A stretch of 64,000 nt of DNA from CAZBXD01 sp965216395 (GTDB taxonomy: Bacteria; Pseudomonadota; Alphaproteobacteria; Micavibrionales; SZUA-601), in contig OZ244156.1 in NCBI GenBank assembly GCA_965216395.1, forward strand, positions 1,426,001-1,490,000, written 5' to 3'. Both the position numbers and the translations under genes were made by a program. Shown in pieces: positions 35,451 to 44,075 of this stretch (its first letter is position 1; every line of letters starts with the position of its first letter). The notes under the pieces were generated by a model. The model was not told where the DNA came from, did not search any database, and saw only the letters and a program-made list of their open reading frames with translations.

Positions 35451-36864
35451 AAACTTTTTGACCCATCATTAAAAACACGAAACCGAATATTGGCCCCGCC
35501 AAAGAAGACAAGACGATTAAATCTGTCTGTTCAGAAATATTGGCATAAATCGAAAGGGGCAAGGAAAAGAGCATACCACCCCAAATCGAGACCAATAAGG
35601 CTTTGGCTTTTATCTGAGGAAATAACACACTGGCGAAGGTGGGTACAAAACCCGTGGCCGCCACCGTGCCATAGATAAAAAACACCCATAATAATTTCGG
35701 TTGTAATAACGAAATACTTAAACCCAATATCGCCACCACCACCATAAATCGGCGTGAGAATGTTAAAATCTGATCAGGGGCGGCGTGGTTGTCGAAATAA
35801 GATTGATAAAAATCAATCGCGCCAATCGCACTTAAACCACAGAATGCAGAATCCAACGTGGAACACAAACCCGCAAACGCCATAAGCAGAAATAAATAAA
35901 GCGCCCAGCGTGGCAACAAATATTCAATCACGGCCACGCCAACCATTTCTGGATTTGTGCCCAAATCAATCCCTTGATGGGCAAGTGTGACACCGATAAA
36001 ACCCAACAGGCTCAGCATAATCGGCACCACCCCAAAAATCAAACCCCCACGCATAAAAACGCGGCGAATATGGTGTTGTTGAATCGCCAAGGCGCGTTGG
36101 TGAAACATTTGATCTGAAAGAGGGCCGGCCAATAAAGAAATCGTAATCGGAATCCCCATTGTATAGGCAATTTTACTGTTTAATATATCCCCAAATTCAC
36201 CCGTCACACCGGCCAAACCCGATGTCACAGTTTCGATACCACCACTGGCAAAAATCGCCCAAGGAATCAAAAGTCCGCCAATCACAATAATCATTAACAT
36301 TTGTAATATATCGGTCATCACCGATGCGCGTAAACCGCTGACCCAACAATAAGAAAGCGCAATAAAAACCATAGCGATCATGGTTACGCGCGGGTCAACA
36401 CCACTGACCATATGCAAGAGCGCCCCCCCGGCCACCGCGTTAATGACAATCGCCCCAGTTTGATAAAGTAAAGCAATCATCGCAAAAGAAAGATGCAGCC
36501 ATTGTGCGTTTGGAAAACGGGTGCGGATATAATGGGAAAACGTGTAACCCGCCGGCATCATTGTCCGAAAACGGATTGCAAAAAACGCAAAGACGAAAAA
36601 ACATATAATATTGGGTGCAATAAACCAAAACGCACCGGGCAACCCTTTTTGATAAGATTGCAAAGATGCAATAAAAATCGCCGGCGCCCAAACCCAACTG
36701 ACCGCAATACTGAAAGCCCCATGCCATGGGCTTAACTTTCGATCTGCGACCAAAAACCTATCCAAATTGGTTGCTTTTTTACGGGTTAATAACACCACGC
36801 CTAATGACGCGACATAAAATATAAGGGTAAGAATAAGGGTTTCATAAAAAGATAAAAATGCCAT
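35431..36864 (-). CDS. Sodium:solute symporter family protein
   Basis: SSS-family permease of about 477 residues with roughly thirteen hydrophobic helices. The region after FLVADRKLSPWHGAFSIAVSW matches the start of the symporter core, and WVSGLRASVMTDILQ lies at the usual place of the conserved signature. The ATG at 36864 is chosen because GGAGG stands eight bases upstream; an in-frame start at 36930 would add 22 residues with no ribosome site. Substrate unknown. The 3' end overlaps the convergent MFS gene. Confidence 0.9.
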   Translation of the reverse strand: MAFLSFYETLILTLIFYVASLGVVLLTRKKATNLDRFLVADRKLSPWHGAFSIAVSWVWAPAIFIASLQSYQKGLPGAFWFIAPNIICFFVFAFFAIRFRTMMPAGYTFSHYIRTRFPNAQWLHLSFAMIALLYQTGAIVINAVAGGALLHMVSGVDPRVTMIAMVFIALSYCWVSGLRASVMTDILQMLMIIVIGGLLIPWAIFASGGIETVTSGLAGVTGEFGDILNSKIAYTMGIPITISLLAGPLSDQMFHQRALAIQQHHIRRVFMRGGLIFGVVPIMLSLLGFIGVTLAHQGIDLGTNPEMVGVAVIEYLLPRWALYLFLLMAFAGLCSTLDSAFCGLSAIGAIDFYQSYFDNHAAPDQILTFSRRFMVVVAILGLSISLLQPKLLWVFFIYGTVAATGFVPTFASVLFPQIKAKALLVSIWGGMLFSLPLSIYANISEQTDLIVLSSLAGPIFGFVFLMMGQKVFKPYDL

Positions 36865-37119
36865 GACGCATGCCTCCACCATTGTCACAAATGTCTCAAA
36901 CATTTGTGTGTTGCAAAGCCCGTTATTCACCCATGAATAACGGTTCTTTATTGCGTCACATCATTCTCGATAATGATATGCGGTTTCAGCGATGCTTGGC
37001 TTTTAAGGCCGGCATGTTCTCAACAACACACGCATCAGCCCCTTGTTTTTAGAATATTTCCTATGGAAAAACAAGTTTTTTTGTATCTTTGGGAACAGTG
37101 TTGTACACTCACCCTTGTT

Positions 37120-37923
37120 ATGACTTTGAAACCACACCCTAAAATTAACAGCATGATCATCATCCCTGCGGGTGATTTTGTCATGGGGTGCGATGATGGT
37201 TTGGTTCATGAAAAACCGGCCCATTCGGTTTATCTAGACGAATTTGCGATTGATCAATATCCCGTGACCAATGCACAATTTAAGGAATTTATCAAAGCCT
37301 GTCCGTCTTGGCAGAAAGATGCGGGCGTTCAACGCTATCTCAACACCTATTATCTTTATACATGGCGCAAGGGTTTAATATACCCTAAGGGAAAGCGTGA
37401 TCATCCGGCCGTTTACATGAATTGGTACGCCGCGGCTGCGTATTGTAATTGGCGCTCACATCGTGATGGTTACACCCCCTGTTACGACGAAGAGAATGAT
37501 TTTGCTTGTGATTTTTCGGCTAATGGCTATCGCTTACCGAGTGAGGCTGAATTTGAAAAAGCCGCCCGTGGCGGTGAGACGGGCACGCTTTATCCATGGG
37601 GCCATGATATTGATAAAACCAAGGCCAACTATGACAATATCATCGGCGATACGAGTGAGGTTGGCGCCTATCCGCCCAACGGGTTTAACCTCTATGATAT
37701 GGGGGGTAATATTGGCCATTGGTGCCAAGATTGGTTTGATCCCAATTGTTACCAAAACCGTAACCAAAAAAATCCATCAGGCCCCAAAAAAGGTACACAT
37801 CGTGCCTATCGCGGTGGTTCATGGGGCAACCCAAAAGAATACCAACGCGTCGCCTGTCGTTTTTGGATGTTACCGGAAAATACCAATCCCGATTTTGGTT
37901 TTCGCTGTGTGCGGAAAGTTTAA
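37120..37923 (+). CDS. SUMF1/FGE-fold protein lacking the FGE cysteine pair
   Basis: Formylglycine-generating-enzyme-like fold of about 267 residues. Typical blocks are IPAGDFVMG, YPVTNAQFKEF, HPAVYMNWYAAAAYCNW, YRLPSEAEFEKAARGG, YDMGGNIGHWCQDW and YRGGSWGN...FGFRCVRKV. The two cysteines that bind copper in true formylglycine-generating enzymes are not in their usual place, because the segment after RGGSW reads GNPKEYQRVACRFW. It is therefore more likely one of the SUMF1 proteins with another role. The start is uncertain: ATGs at 36973, 37063, 37120 and 37153 are in frame. I prefer 37120, just downstream of TTGTAT-17-TACACT. Confidence 0.8.
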   Translation: MTLKPHPKINSMIIIPAGDFVMGCDDGLVHEKPAHSVYLDEFAIDQYPVTNAQFKEFIKACPSWQKDAGVQRYLNTYYLYTWRKGLIYPKGKRDHPAVYMNWYAAAAYCNWRSHRDGYTPCYDEENDFACDFSANGYRLPSEAEFEKAARGGETGTLYPWGHDIDKTKANYDNIIGDTSEVGAYPPNGFNLYDMGGNIGHWCQDWFDPNCYQNRNQKNPSGPKKGTHRAYRGGSWGNPKEYQRVACRFWMLPENTNPDFGFRCVRKV

Positions 37924-38019
37924 TTTACGGATGAATATATCAAAATCTTCTCTACGAAAAATTAACCTTATTTGTGCCAGAATAACGTTTCTTTCAATTC
38001 TTTGACAAGGTTTTTGATT

Positions 38020-39819
38020 ATGCCGGTTTATAAAGCCCCTCTTACTGATATTCGTTTTATTTTGGATGATGTTTTGGACTTTGCCCAAATAAGCAATCTG
38101 CCCGGATATGAGGAAGCCACGCCTGATCTGATCAATGCCATTTTAGAAGAGGGTGGCAAGGTCTGTGAAGAAGTGTTTTTCCCGCTTAATCTTTCGGGTG
38201 ATCAAGAAGGGTGCACATTTAAAGATGGCGAGGTCACCACACCTAAAGGCTTTAAGGAAGCCTATGATCTCTATGCGGAAAGCGGTTGGAACGGACTGTC
38301 TTCTGATCCACAATATGGCGGCCAAGGCATGCCACAAACGCTGTCCACCATCATGGCGGAACTGATCTCCAGTGCCAATCTTTCCTTTGGTATGTATCCA
38401 GGATTGACCCAAGGGGCGATGAATGCTTTGAAAATTTATGGCACAGATGAACAAAAACAAACCTATCTGCCGCCGATGATTGAAGGGCGCTGGTCGGGCA
38501 CAATGAATCTGACCGAACCCCATTGTGGCACGGATTTAGGCTTGATCCGCACCAAGGCGGAGGATAATAACGATGGATCTTACGCCATTACGGGAACGAA
38601 AATTTATATCTCGGCGGGTGAACATGATTTATGCGAAAATATCATTCACCTTGTTCTGGCGCGTTTGCCCGATGCACCTGAAGGGGTGAAGGGGATTTCT
38701 CTCTTCGTCGTACCGAAATTTATGCCCAAAGAAGATGGGTCTATCGGGGAACGTAACACTCTGGCTTGCGGGTCCATTGAACACAAAATGGGCATCCATG
38801 CCAATTCCACCTGTGTCATGAATTATGAAGGGGCGAAAGGCTGGCTGGTCGGTGAACCGCATAAAGGTTTGCGGGCCATGTTCGTCATGATGAATGAAGC
38901 ACGCCTCCATGTCGGGATGCAAGGGCTGGGCATCGCCGAAGTCGCTTATCAAAATGCGGTTTCTTACGCCAAGGAACGTCTCCAAGGCCGCGCCTTATCG
39001 GGCCCGAAATATCCCGAAAAAGCCGCTGATCCGATTCTTGTTCATCCCGATATCCGCAAAGGGTTGATGCGGGCCAAGGCCTTTACCGAAGGGGCACGAA
39101 TGCTTGCAATTTGGACCGCGATGAAAATTGATATCGAACATAAAACTACCGACCCCCAAGAAAAACAAGAAGCGGATGATTTTATTGCCCTGATGACGCC
39201 CATTATCAAAGCATATTTTACCGATATGGGTTTTGAAGTGGCCAATATTGGCATCCAAACCCATGGCGGTATGGGTTTTATTGCCGAAACGGGGGTAGAA
39301 CAATATGCCCGTGATGCGCGTATTACCATGATTTATGAAGGGACAAACGGTATCCAAGCGCTGGATCTCGTCGGGCGTAAAATGGCACAACATTTTGGCC
39401 GCAGCTTAAGACAATTTTTTCATCCCGCGCAGGCATTTATAGAAGAAAACCAAACGAATGAAGATTTGAGTGAATTTATTTTTCCCTTTGCCAAGGCTTT
39501 TGCCAAATTACAGCAAGCCAGTATTATGGTGGCCACAAATTCATTAAAAAATCGCGATGAAGCCGGCGCGGCTTCAACCGATTATTTGCGGATGTTTGCG
39601 CTGAATGTCATGGCGCTGTGTTGGTTGAAAATGATCAAAGTGGCACAAGAAAAAATCGCAGCAAACGCGGCAAATAAAAAATTCTATGAAACCAAAATTA
39701 AAACCGGCCGATTTTTCTTTGAAAAAATGTTGCCCGAGGCGAATAGCTGTTTCACATCCCTTTCTTCGGGGACTTCGTCGATCATGGCCTTGGATGAAGA
39801 CGCATTTGATCGCGCTTAA
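38020..39819 (+). CDS. Acyl-CoA dehydrogenase, long type
   Basis: FAD-dependent acyl-CoA dehydrogenase of 599 residues, the long form with an extra C-terminal domain. The N-terminal MPVYKAPLTDIRFIL, the FAD and substrate segment MNLTEPHCGTDLGLIRTKA, and catalytic Glu440 in MIYEGTNGIQALDLVGRKM are all present. The family covers medium/long-chain FadE-like enzymes and the DmdC-type methylthiopropanoyl-CoA dehydrogenases, and the sequence alone does not decide between them. The start is at 38020 after an AAGGT site; an ATG at 37972 is possible but not supported. Confidence 0.94.
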   Translation: MPVYKAPLTDIRFILDDVLDFAQISNLPGYEEATPDLINAILEEGGKVCEEVFFPLNLSGDQEGCTFKDGEVTTPKGFKEAYDLYAESGWNGLSSDPQYGGQGMPQTLSTIMAELISSANLSFGMYPGLTQGAMNALKIYGTDEQKQTYLPPMIEGRWSGTMNLTEPHCGTDLGLIRTKAEDNNDGSYAITGTKIYISAGEHDLCENIIHLVLARLPDAPEGVKGISLFVVPKFMPKEDGSIGERNTLACGSIEHKMGIHANSTCVMNYEGAKGWLVGEPHKGLRAMFVMMNEARLHVGMQGLGIAEVAYQNAVSYAKERLQGRALSGPKYPEKAADPILVHPDIRKGLMRAKAFTEGARMLAIWTAMKIDIEHKTTDPQEKQEADDFIALMTPIIKAYFTDMGFEVANIGIQTHGGMGFIAETGVEQYARDARITMIYEGTNGIQALDLVGRKMAQHFGRSLRQFFHPAQAFIEENQTNEDLSEFIFPFAKAFAKLQQASIMVATNSLKNRDEAGAASTDYLRMFALNVMALCWLKMIKVAQEKIAANAANKKFYETKIKTGRFFFEKMLPEANSCFTSLSSGTSSIMALDEDAFDRA

Positions 39820-39843
39820 ACATACATAAGCGTGAATTTATAA

Positions 39844-39875
39844 TTGACATAGGAATCATATTTTGACTATATAAT
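39844..39875 (+). promoter_or_regulatory. TTGACATA promoter for 39904 gene
   Basis: TTGACA at 39844-39849. A perfect TATAAT lies at 39870-39875 (spacing 20), with TATATA overlapping it at spacing 18. Confidence 0.6.
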
Positions 39876-39903
39876 AGAGGTAAGAAGAAACGCTTACAGA
39901 CAG

Positions 39904-40722
39904 ATGGACAAAATGGCCGATATCGTGAAAAAGCTTAAAAGTCTCAGTGATGAAGAACACCATTTGATTAAAAATGGCCATGGTGAACAATCAGCTGATA
40001 TTCAGATCATAAAAAACAAGATTAAAGCCGTTAAGAGAAATCATAAAACAAACCAAAGAAGAAAACGCTTAAAAAAGCGGCGCGAAAAGTCAGAGGATTT
40101 TGTCAATCTGGATCAAAACCCAAAAAGAAATATTGATGCATTACAAAGAAAGCATAATGAATTCGATGAATTTGGCGCGATCATTTTTAAAGTCAACGCT
40201 GATGATATTGTTGTTGCCTTTCCTGACTTCAATAAAAAGCTCGTCATTGAAAAATCAAATCAATATAGCTATGAAGACCTAATCACTGACACGGTTTTTA
40301 AATTAGCGGTCAATAAAATCCTTTACAGAAACAGAGTGCAAAAAAACGGCAAAGATTTTATTGAAGAACCCCTTGAATCGGCAATTCCTGCCTCCAGTTA
40401 TGATGAAAAATTCCCCAAAATTGATCTCTTCGATTTAGATAATGAATTGGATGATGTTAAACCGCCAATATTTACCTTTATTTCAATTAATATTACAGAT
40501 GTATTTGCGCGCGCCGAAGAAAACACACAACCACTTAAGTATAAAAAAAATATTTGGGATTACACGAATGAAACATCTTATCATGATAATCCCAAAGCCT
40601 TAAAAATCATCAAGCTTTATGAAGGTCAATGTAATGTTCTGCTCGAAAATATCGTTAAAAAAGAGACTGAGCGCAAAGCTTTAGAAAAGCACGATATACT
40701 CCATTGCAGAGTGGGCGCATAA
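39904..40722 (+). CDS. Hypothetical protein with basic coil and a HicB-like module
   Basis: 272 residues, function unknown. Residues 1-65 are helical and very basic (NQRRKRLKKRREK), which suits nucleic-acid binding. Residues about 88-200 follow a HicB-antitoxin-like order: a strand (GAIIFKVN), the FPDF turn (106-109), a helix in the place of the DExxEA helix, the P-rich hairpin near EEPLESAIPA, and a closing strand TFISINITDVF. The next two genes carry two such modules each. No HicA-like toxin is adjacent. It has its own TTGACATA promoter. Confidence 0.7.
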   Translation: MDKMADIVKKLKSLSDEEHHLIKNGHGEQSADIQIIKNKIKAVKRNHKTNQRRKRLKKRREKSEDFVNLDQNPKRNIDALQRKHNEFDEFGAIIFKVNADDIVVAFPDFNKKLVIEKSNQYSYEDLITDTVFKLAVNKILYRNRVQKNGKDFIEEPLESAIPASSYDEKFPKIDLFDLDNELDDVKPPIFTFISINITDVFARAEENTQPLKYKKNIWDYTNETSYHDNPKALKIIKLYEGQCNVLLENIVKKETERKALEKHDILHCRVGA

Positions 40723-40735
40723 GCCAAATATTGGC

Positions 40736-40765
40736 TTGACTCTCTGTTTCTTTATTGAACATAAT
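40736..40765 (+). promoter_or_regulatory. Promoter for 40772 gene, predicted leaderless
   Basis: TTGACT (40736-40741), 18 nt, CATAAT (40760-40765). The transcript should begin within a base or two of the ATG at 40772. There is no Shine-Dalgarno sequence between. Confidence 0.65.
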
Positions 40766-40771
40766 ACCTTT

Positions 40772-41617
40772 ATGTATTCTGACAATAAAAAATTCATCAT
40801 TGATGACGATGGGCGTTATACCACTATGGTTGTTCGTTCTAAAAACCATGTTAAAGGTCTAGAATACTATTATTTTGCGGATTTTATTGAAAAATCATTT
40901 GAACCTGTTTTAACGTTACCGGCTGATTTTTCTTCGGATAAAAAATTAGAGACCATAAAAGATTATCTTTATGACCTCACCCTGTCTCATATGCATCATT
41001 TTCATGATTTGCCCAAACCACTTGGTCTTGAAAATACCAAAACCATTTACCGCAACATTGTGGATGATTTGGCGGATGATATTATCGCCATTACTGTAAA
41101 GATTCCCTATCACGAAAAAAAATATTATTATCAACAAGCCGCGCGCGCAATGTCCTTGTCTAAAACAGGGTGTGCCCATCTGCATCCGGAAATCATCCAT
41201 GAAGAAAATCGCCGTTTTTGGGTTTTGGCTATTGATACCGATAACCGATCCATATCCGAAGATATTTTAAAACCTATCCCCTATGACATGAGTGGCGATG
41301 GGTTTGAAATTTATTTTCCTGATCTGGCTAATAATGTCATAGCCGATACATTATTTTGTAGTGAAATCGAGATGCATATCCAAACGCCAAAGATTCTTGT
41401 TCAGAGCTTGGAAGATTTTTATTTCAAAAACGATTATTTTCCCAAAACATACACAGAAGAAGAAATGCTTATTAAACTACAAGATGATTATGGATATGAT
41501 GTGGAAGATCCCTCTGAAACATTTTTCTCTGTCACAGTGCCGTTGGATGATTGTTTAAGAATAATTGAAAAAAAATACCAAACCCACCAACATATCAATA
41601 AATTGAGATATGAATAG
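40772..41617 (+). CDS. Protein with two HicB-like modules
   Basis: 281 residues from the ATG at 40772. A TTG at 40736 is in frame but lies in the -35 box. Module 1 (about 15-112) has YTTMVVRS, YFADF (34-38), the DLPKP hairpin (79-83) and the closing strand IIAITVKIP. Module 2 (about 149-260) has FWVLAIDT, YFPDL (181-185), a shorter hairpin DYFPK (221-225) and FSVTVPLDD. This order of strand, FPD, helix, D-x-P-x-P and V-x-V-P strand is that of HicB-type antitoxin folds. No DNA-binding or toxin domain is recognised. The start MYSDNK resembles MYGNSK of the next gene, a paralogue. Confidence 0.72.
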   Translation: MYSDNKKFIIDDDGRYTTMVVRSKNHVKGLEYYYFADFIEKSFEPVLTLPADFSSDKKLETIKDYLYDLTLSHMHHFHDLPKPLGLENTKTIYRNIVDDLADDIIAITVKIPYHEKKYYYQQAARAMSLSKTGCAHLHPEIIHEENRRFWVLAIDTDNRSISEDILKPIPYDMSGDGFEIYFPDLANNVIADTLFCSEIEMHIQTPKILVQSLEDFYFKNDYFPKTYTEEEMLIKLQDDYGYDVEDPSETFFSVTVPLDDCLRIIEKKYQTHQHINKLRYE

Positions 41618-41644
41618 AATTGTGGTTATTAAAAACTAATTTTC

Positions 41645-41674
41645 TTGACAATCTTGTACTAAAATTATCATACT
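41645..41674 (+). promoter_or_regulatory. Promoter for 41682 gene, predicted leaderless
   Basis: TTGACA (41645-41650), 18 nt, CATACT (41669-41674). The geometry is identical to the preceding gene's promoter. The start codon lies 7 nt after the -10, with no ribosome site. Confidence 0.65.
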
Positions 41675-41681
41675 CTTACTC

Positions 41682-42641
41682 ATGTATGGAAATTCTAAAG
41701 ATTACTTAGGCTATCAAACATGGGTTGTATTAAAACCTATGAGCCCGTCTTATAATATCATTTATTTTCCTGATTTCCCTGAGGCTGACGGATTCTATAT
41801 TCAAAAAAAAGCCCTGTCAGAAGATAAGGCCGCGATTATATACGCTAAGTTAGAAAACTATCTTTATCACAGAATCAAAGCAAAGGATGAGATACCTATT
41901 TCTATGGGCTCGCAAGACTTGAAAACCATTTATGACCCACTTTGTCCTGATGAAAAGGATGATAATCCCGATTCTGTCGTGGGCAGTTCATTGGTTGAGA
42001 TTAATATCTGGGATATCTTGAACCGCGTCTATCCATGTGAAGATAAGGGACAAGCTTTGATCTCCTATCCTGAAAAAAATGTCTTACCCATCAAAATCTT
42101 TCAAAAACAGACGGAGAGAATAACAGAAAAAACGGAAAGACCCAAGGCAAGAACAGCTTTTAGCCCTCATTTTTGGGCGGTGATTTTTGATACCACAGAT
42201 GACGACTTAACGAATAAAAAAACTTATCAGGTTCATTTCCCCGAACTGAATGATCATAGTAGTGTCCATTACACCATCACCTGTCTTATCAGTGATTTAG
42301 ATGAAGCGGTTGAGGCGCAATATCTGAAACTATTGAAAAATCGGTGCCAATATCATGACTTACCCCAACCATGGACCAAAGAACAGGTTCAACAATGGGC
42401 AACAAAAAACAAACATGATGATCTTTCCTTTATCGTACCTCTGTGTGATCTTGATGAAGATGGCGGTGTTTTTGAAATGAGTCTTGCTGAAGATCACTTT
42501 CATAAAATTCTGCACATTCAAAAAGATTTGGAGAGATTTCAAAACAACGCGCCTAGATCAAACATACTTAAACAGCGCTATCCGTCGGATGAACATCAAC
42601 GCAGATGGCCACCCAAAGATGGTTCAAATTTAAAACCATAA
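41682..42641 (+). CDS. Protein with two HicB-like modules
   Basis: 319 residues. Module 1 (about 10-112) contains YQTWVVLKP, YFPDF (28-32), a helix, DEIPIS (69-74) and the closing strand LVEINIWD. A linker rich in Lys, Glu and Thr follows. Module 2 (about 163-258) contains FWAVIFDT, HFPEL (185-189), SDLDEA (204-209, very like the HicB helix start), DLPQP (226-230) and LSFIVPLCD. It is paralogous to the 40772 product with the same domain order. No signal peptide. Its function, and whether the modules still bind a HicA-type partner, are unknown. Confidence 0.75.
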   Translation: MYGNSKDYLGYQTWVVLKPMSPSYNIIYFPDFPEADGFYIQKKALSEDKAAIIYAKLENYLYHRIKAKDEIPISMGSQDLKTIYDPLCPDEKDDNPDSVVGSSLVEINIWDILNRVYPCEDKGQALISYPEKNVLPIKIFQKQTERITEKTERPKARTAFSPHFWAVIFDTTDDDLTNKKTYQVHFPELNDHSSVHYTITCLISDLDEAVEAQYLKLLKNRCQYHDLPQPWTKEQVQQWATKNKHDDLSFIVPLCDLDEDGGVFEMSLAEDHFHKILHIQKDLERFQNNAPRSNILKQRYPSDEHQRRWPPKDGSNLKP

Positions 42642-42642
42642 T

Positions 42643-42674
42643 TTGACATTTTCGTAACCTTTTTCGCCTATATT
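42643..42674 (+). promoter_or_regulatory. Promoter for SCP2 gene, possibly leaderless
   Basis: TTGACA (42643-42648) begins 2 nt after the previous stop. TATATT lies at 42669-42674 (spacing 20). No Shine-Dalgarno sequence lies between it and the ATG at 42681. Confidence 0.5.
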
Positions 42675-42680
42675 TATTTT

Positions 42681-42986
42681 ATGTCTTTAGAAACCGTTAC
42701 CAAACAACTGAGCAATCAAGCCAAATTTGCGCCCAAGATTGGCTATAAAATTTTGGTCGATTTTGGCGATGATGGCGTGATTTTTATTGATGGTGAAGAC
42801 CATCCAGCGCAAATTTCTAACACGGATTCAGGCGACGCCGTAACCACGATGAAAACGTCTCTGACTGTTTTTGAAGGGATTATGAACGGCACCCAAGACC
42901 CCACCATGGCCGTCATGATGGGCAAATTAAAAGTGACGGGCAAAATGGGCGTGGCCATGAAACTGGCCAGTATTTTAGAAGATTAA
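42681..42986 (+). CDS. SCP2 sterol-transfer-family protein
   Basis: 101 residues forming a stand-alone SCP2 (sterol carrier protein 2) domain. The segment VTTMKTSLTVFEGIMNGTQDP followed by AVMMGKLKVTGKMGVAMKLASIL is the conserved C-terminal half of the fold. Such proteins bind lipids or acyl-CoAs in the cytoplasm, and in bacteria the ligand is usually unknown. The promoter is probably its own, directly after the HicB-like array. The acyl-CoA dehydrogenase gene is 3 kb upstream, too far to infer a functional link. Confidence 0.9.
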   Translation: MSLETVTKQLSNQAKFAPKIGYKILVDFGDDGVIFIDGEDHPAQISNTDSGDAVTTMKTSLTVFEGIMNGTQDPTMAVMMGKLKVTGKMGVAMKLASILED

Positions 42987-42998
42987 AAAAGCTTATTT

Positions 42999-43592
42999 TT
43001 AATTTGGTGTTTTTTGAGATTGTCCACCCACAACAATGCGCGGATTTTCAACCGGATGCGTTCTAAGCAATAAAACAGAAGTTTTACTTTGCGCCATTTG
43101 TGTGTAACGGGTTTCTGAAGATTGCACGGGTAAGATACCCATTGATTTTAAATTGGAACAAAAATTTTGATATTGCGTTTGACATATCTGACCAACTGTT
43201 TGATAGTTTTGAAAATTTGTTTTATCAGAAAGCGTAAAACGATCCTTTAAATCTTTCACAAGTTGGTTATTGTACCGAAAATCATCATTCAGTTCTTGAT
43301 TAAAAGGGGCGCGTCCTGCATAAGCATCATCATAATTTTTAATAGATAATTTGAGAAGTTCATCTCTTTGATTGATGGCATATTCTTTAATTTTTTCAAC
43401 ACGCCGCCAAGCCTCTAATTCATAATTGGTTTTGGCAATAATATTCCCCTTTTTATCACGCTCAAACGGATAATCCAGAATCCGCGTTCCCTCATAATCA
43501 TCGGGATGCGCAGGGTGGTCTTTCTTATTAAAACCCAACAAAGATTGCACCGATAAAGCAATATTCCGTATGATGTTTTTTCTTAAATTCAT
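42999..43592 (-). CDS. Hypothetical protein
   Basis: 197 residues, soluble, mostly helical and rich in Asn, Gln and Lys. The N-terminal helix (LRKNIIRNIALSVQSLLGF) is amphipathic and might contact a membrane. No motif was recognised. A TTGACATA promoter lies just upstream, and the predicted RNA start (about 43592) coincides with the start codon, another possible leaderless case. It is convergent with the SCP2 gene. Confidence 0.68.
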   Translation of the reverse strand: MNLRKNIIRNIALSVQSLLGFNKKDHPAHPDDYEGTRILDYPFERDKKGNIIAKTNYELEAWRRVEKIKEYAINQRDELLKLSIKNYDDAYAGRAPFNQELNDDFRYNNQLVKDLKDRFTLSDKTNFQNYQTVGQICQTQYQNFCSNLKSMGILPVQSSETRYTQMAQSKTSVLLLRTHPVENPRIVVGGQSQKTPN

Positions 43593-43598
43593 GCCATG

Positions 43599-43627
43599 AA
43601 CATATCACAAACTAAACATTATGTCAA
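43599..43627 (-). promoter_or_regulatory. TTGACATA promoter for 43592 gene
   Basis: Reading leftward, TTGACA at 43627-43622, 17 nt, TATGTT at 43604-43599. The ATG at 43592 is 7 nt after the -10. Confidence 0.65.
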
Positions 43628-43661
43628 TATAAATTGTTACAAAACCCATATGTAATAATTA

Positions 43662-43689
43662 TTGACATATTATAAATAATGATTATGTT
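43662..43689 (+). promoter_or_regulatory. TTGACATA promoter for 43698 gene
   Basis: TTGACA (43662-43667), 16 nt, TATGTT (43684-43689). It is divergent from and close to the promoter at 43599-43627. The ATG at 43698 is 9 nt after the -10. Confidence 0.62.
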
Positions 43690-43697
43690 GAGTGATT

Positions 43698-44075
43698 ATG
43701 AGTAACCCAAATATAAATTATCGACCGATTCTCGACCATCCTGATTACCGCATGGGTTTGGAGATGATTCAAGCCGAGAATTACAAAGATGAGATTTATG
43801 TTTATGGTGGGGCGGTTTGTGATTATATCCTCTATCAACAGGGCGTGATCAAGGAATATCAACCGAATGATTTTGATCTTTTGATCCGCGTGAATGCTGA
43901 AGATTTTTCAAAACGGCTTGATCGTTTATATGAAAGTGGTCATTTAAAGCCACTTAAAGAGGGCCAAAAGCCTTTTCACAATATTGGTAAACATTCAGCT
44001 TTTCGAGTTATTTGGCAAAAGGAAGGTCTAAAACCAAAACACATTGATATTAAATGTATTGGGGAAGATAATTAA
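43698..44075 (+). CDS. Nucleotidyltransferase-fold protein, N-terminal part, probably frameshifted
   Basis: 125 residues. The segment YVYGGAVCDYILYQ, then NDFDLLIRVN about 20 residues later, mirrors the GG...RD...D-x-D signature of the polymerase-beta-like nucleotidyltransferase fold as in CCA-adding and poly(A) enzymes, though the Arg of GGxxRD is Cys-Asp here. The frame ends at TAA within a stretch whose +1 frame continues open for 170 more residues (next feature). Skipping one base near 44072 would join GED to KDLEKKG. The ATG at 43698 is chosen over the GTG at 43692. Substrate unknown. Confidence 0.6.
   Translation: MSNPNINYRPILDHPDYRMGLEMIQAENYKDEIYVYGGAVCDYILYQQGVIKEYQPNDFDLLIRVNAEDFSKRLDRLYESGHLKPLKEGQKPFHNIGKHSAFRVIWQKEGLKPKHIDIKCIGEDN

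Noticed and set aside
39820..43700. HicA toxin partner for the HicB-like genes
   Set aside because: I looked for a small basic protein with the Gly-Ser-His-His motif in the intergenic bases and flanking frames and found none. The gaps are too short.
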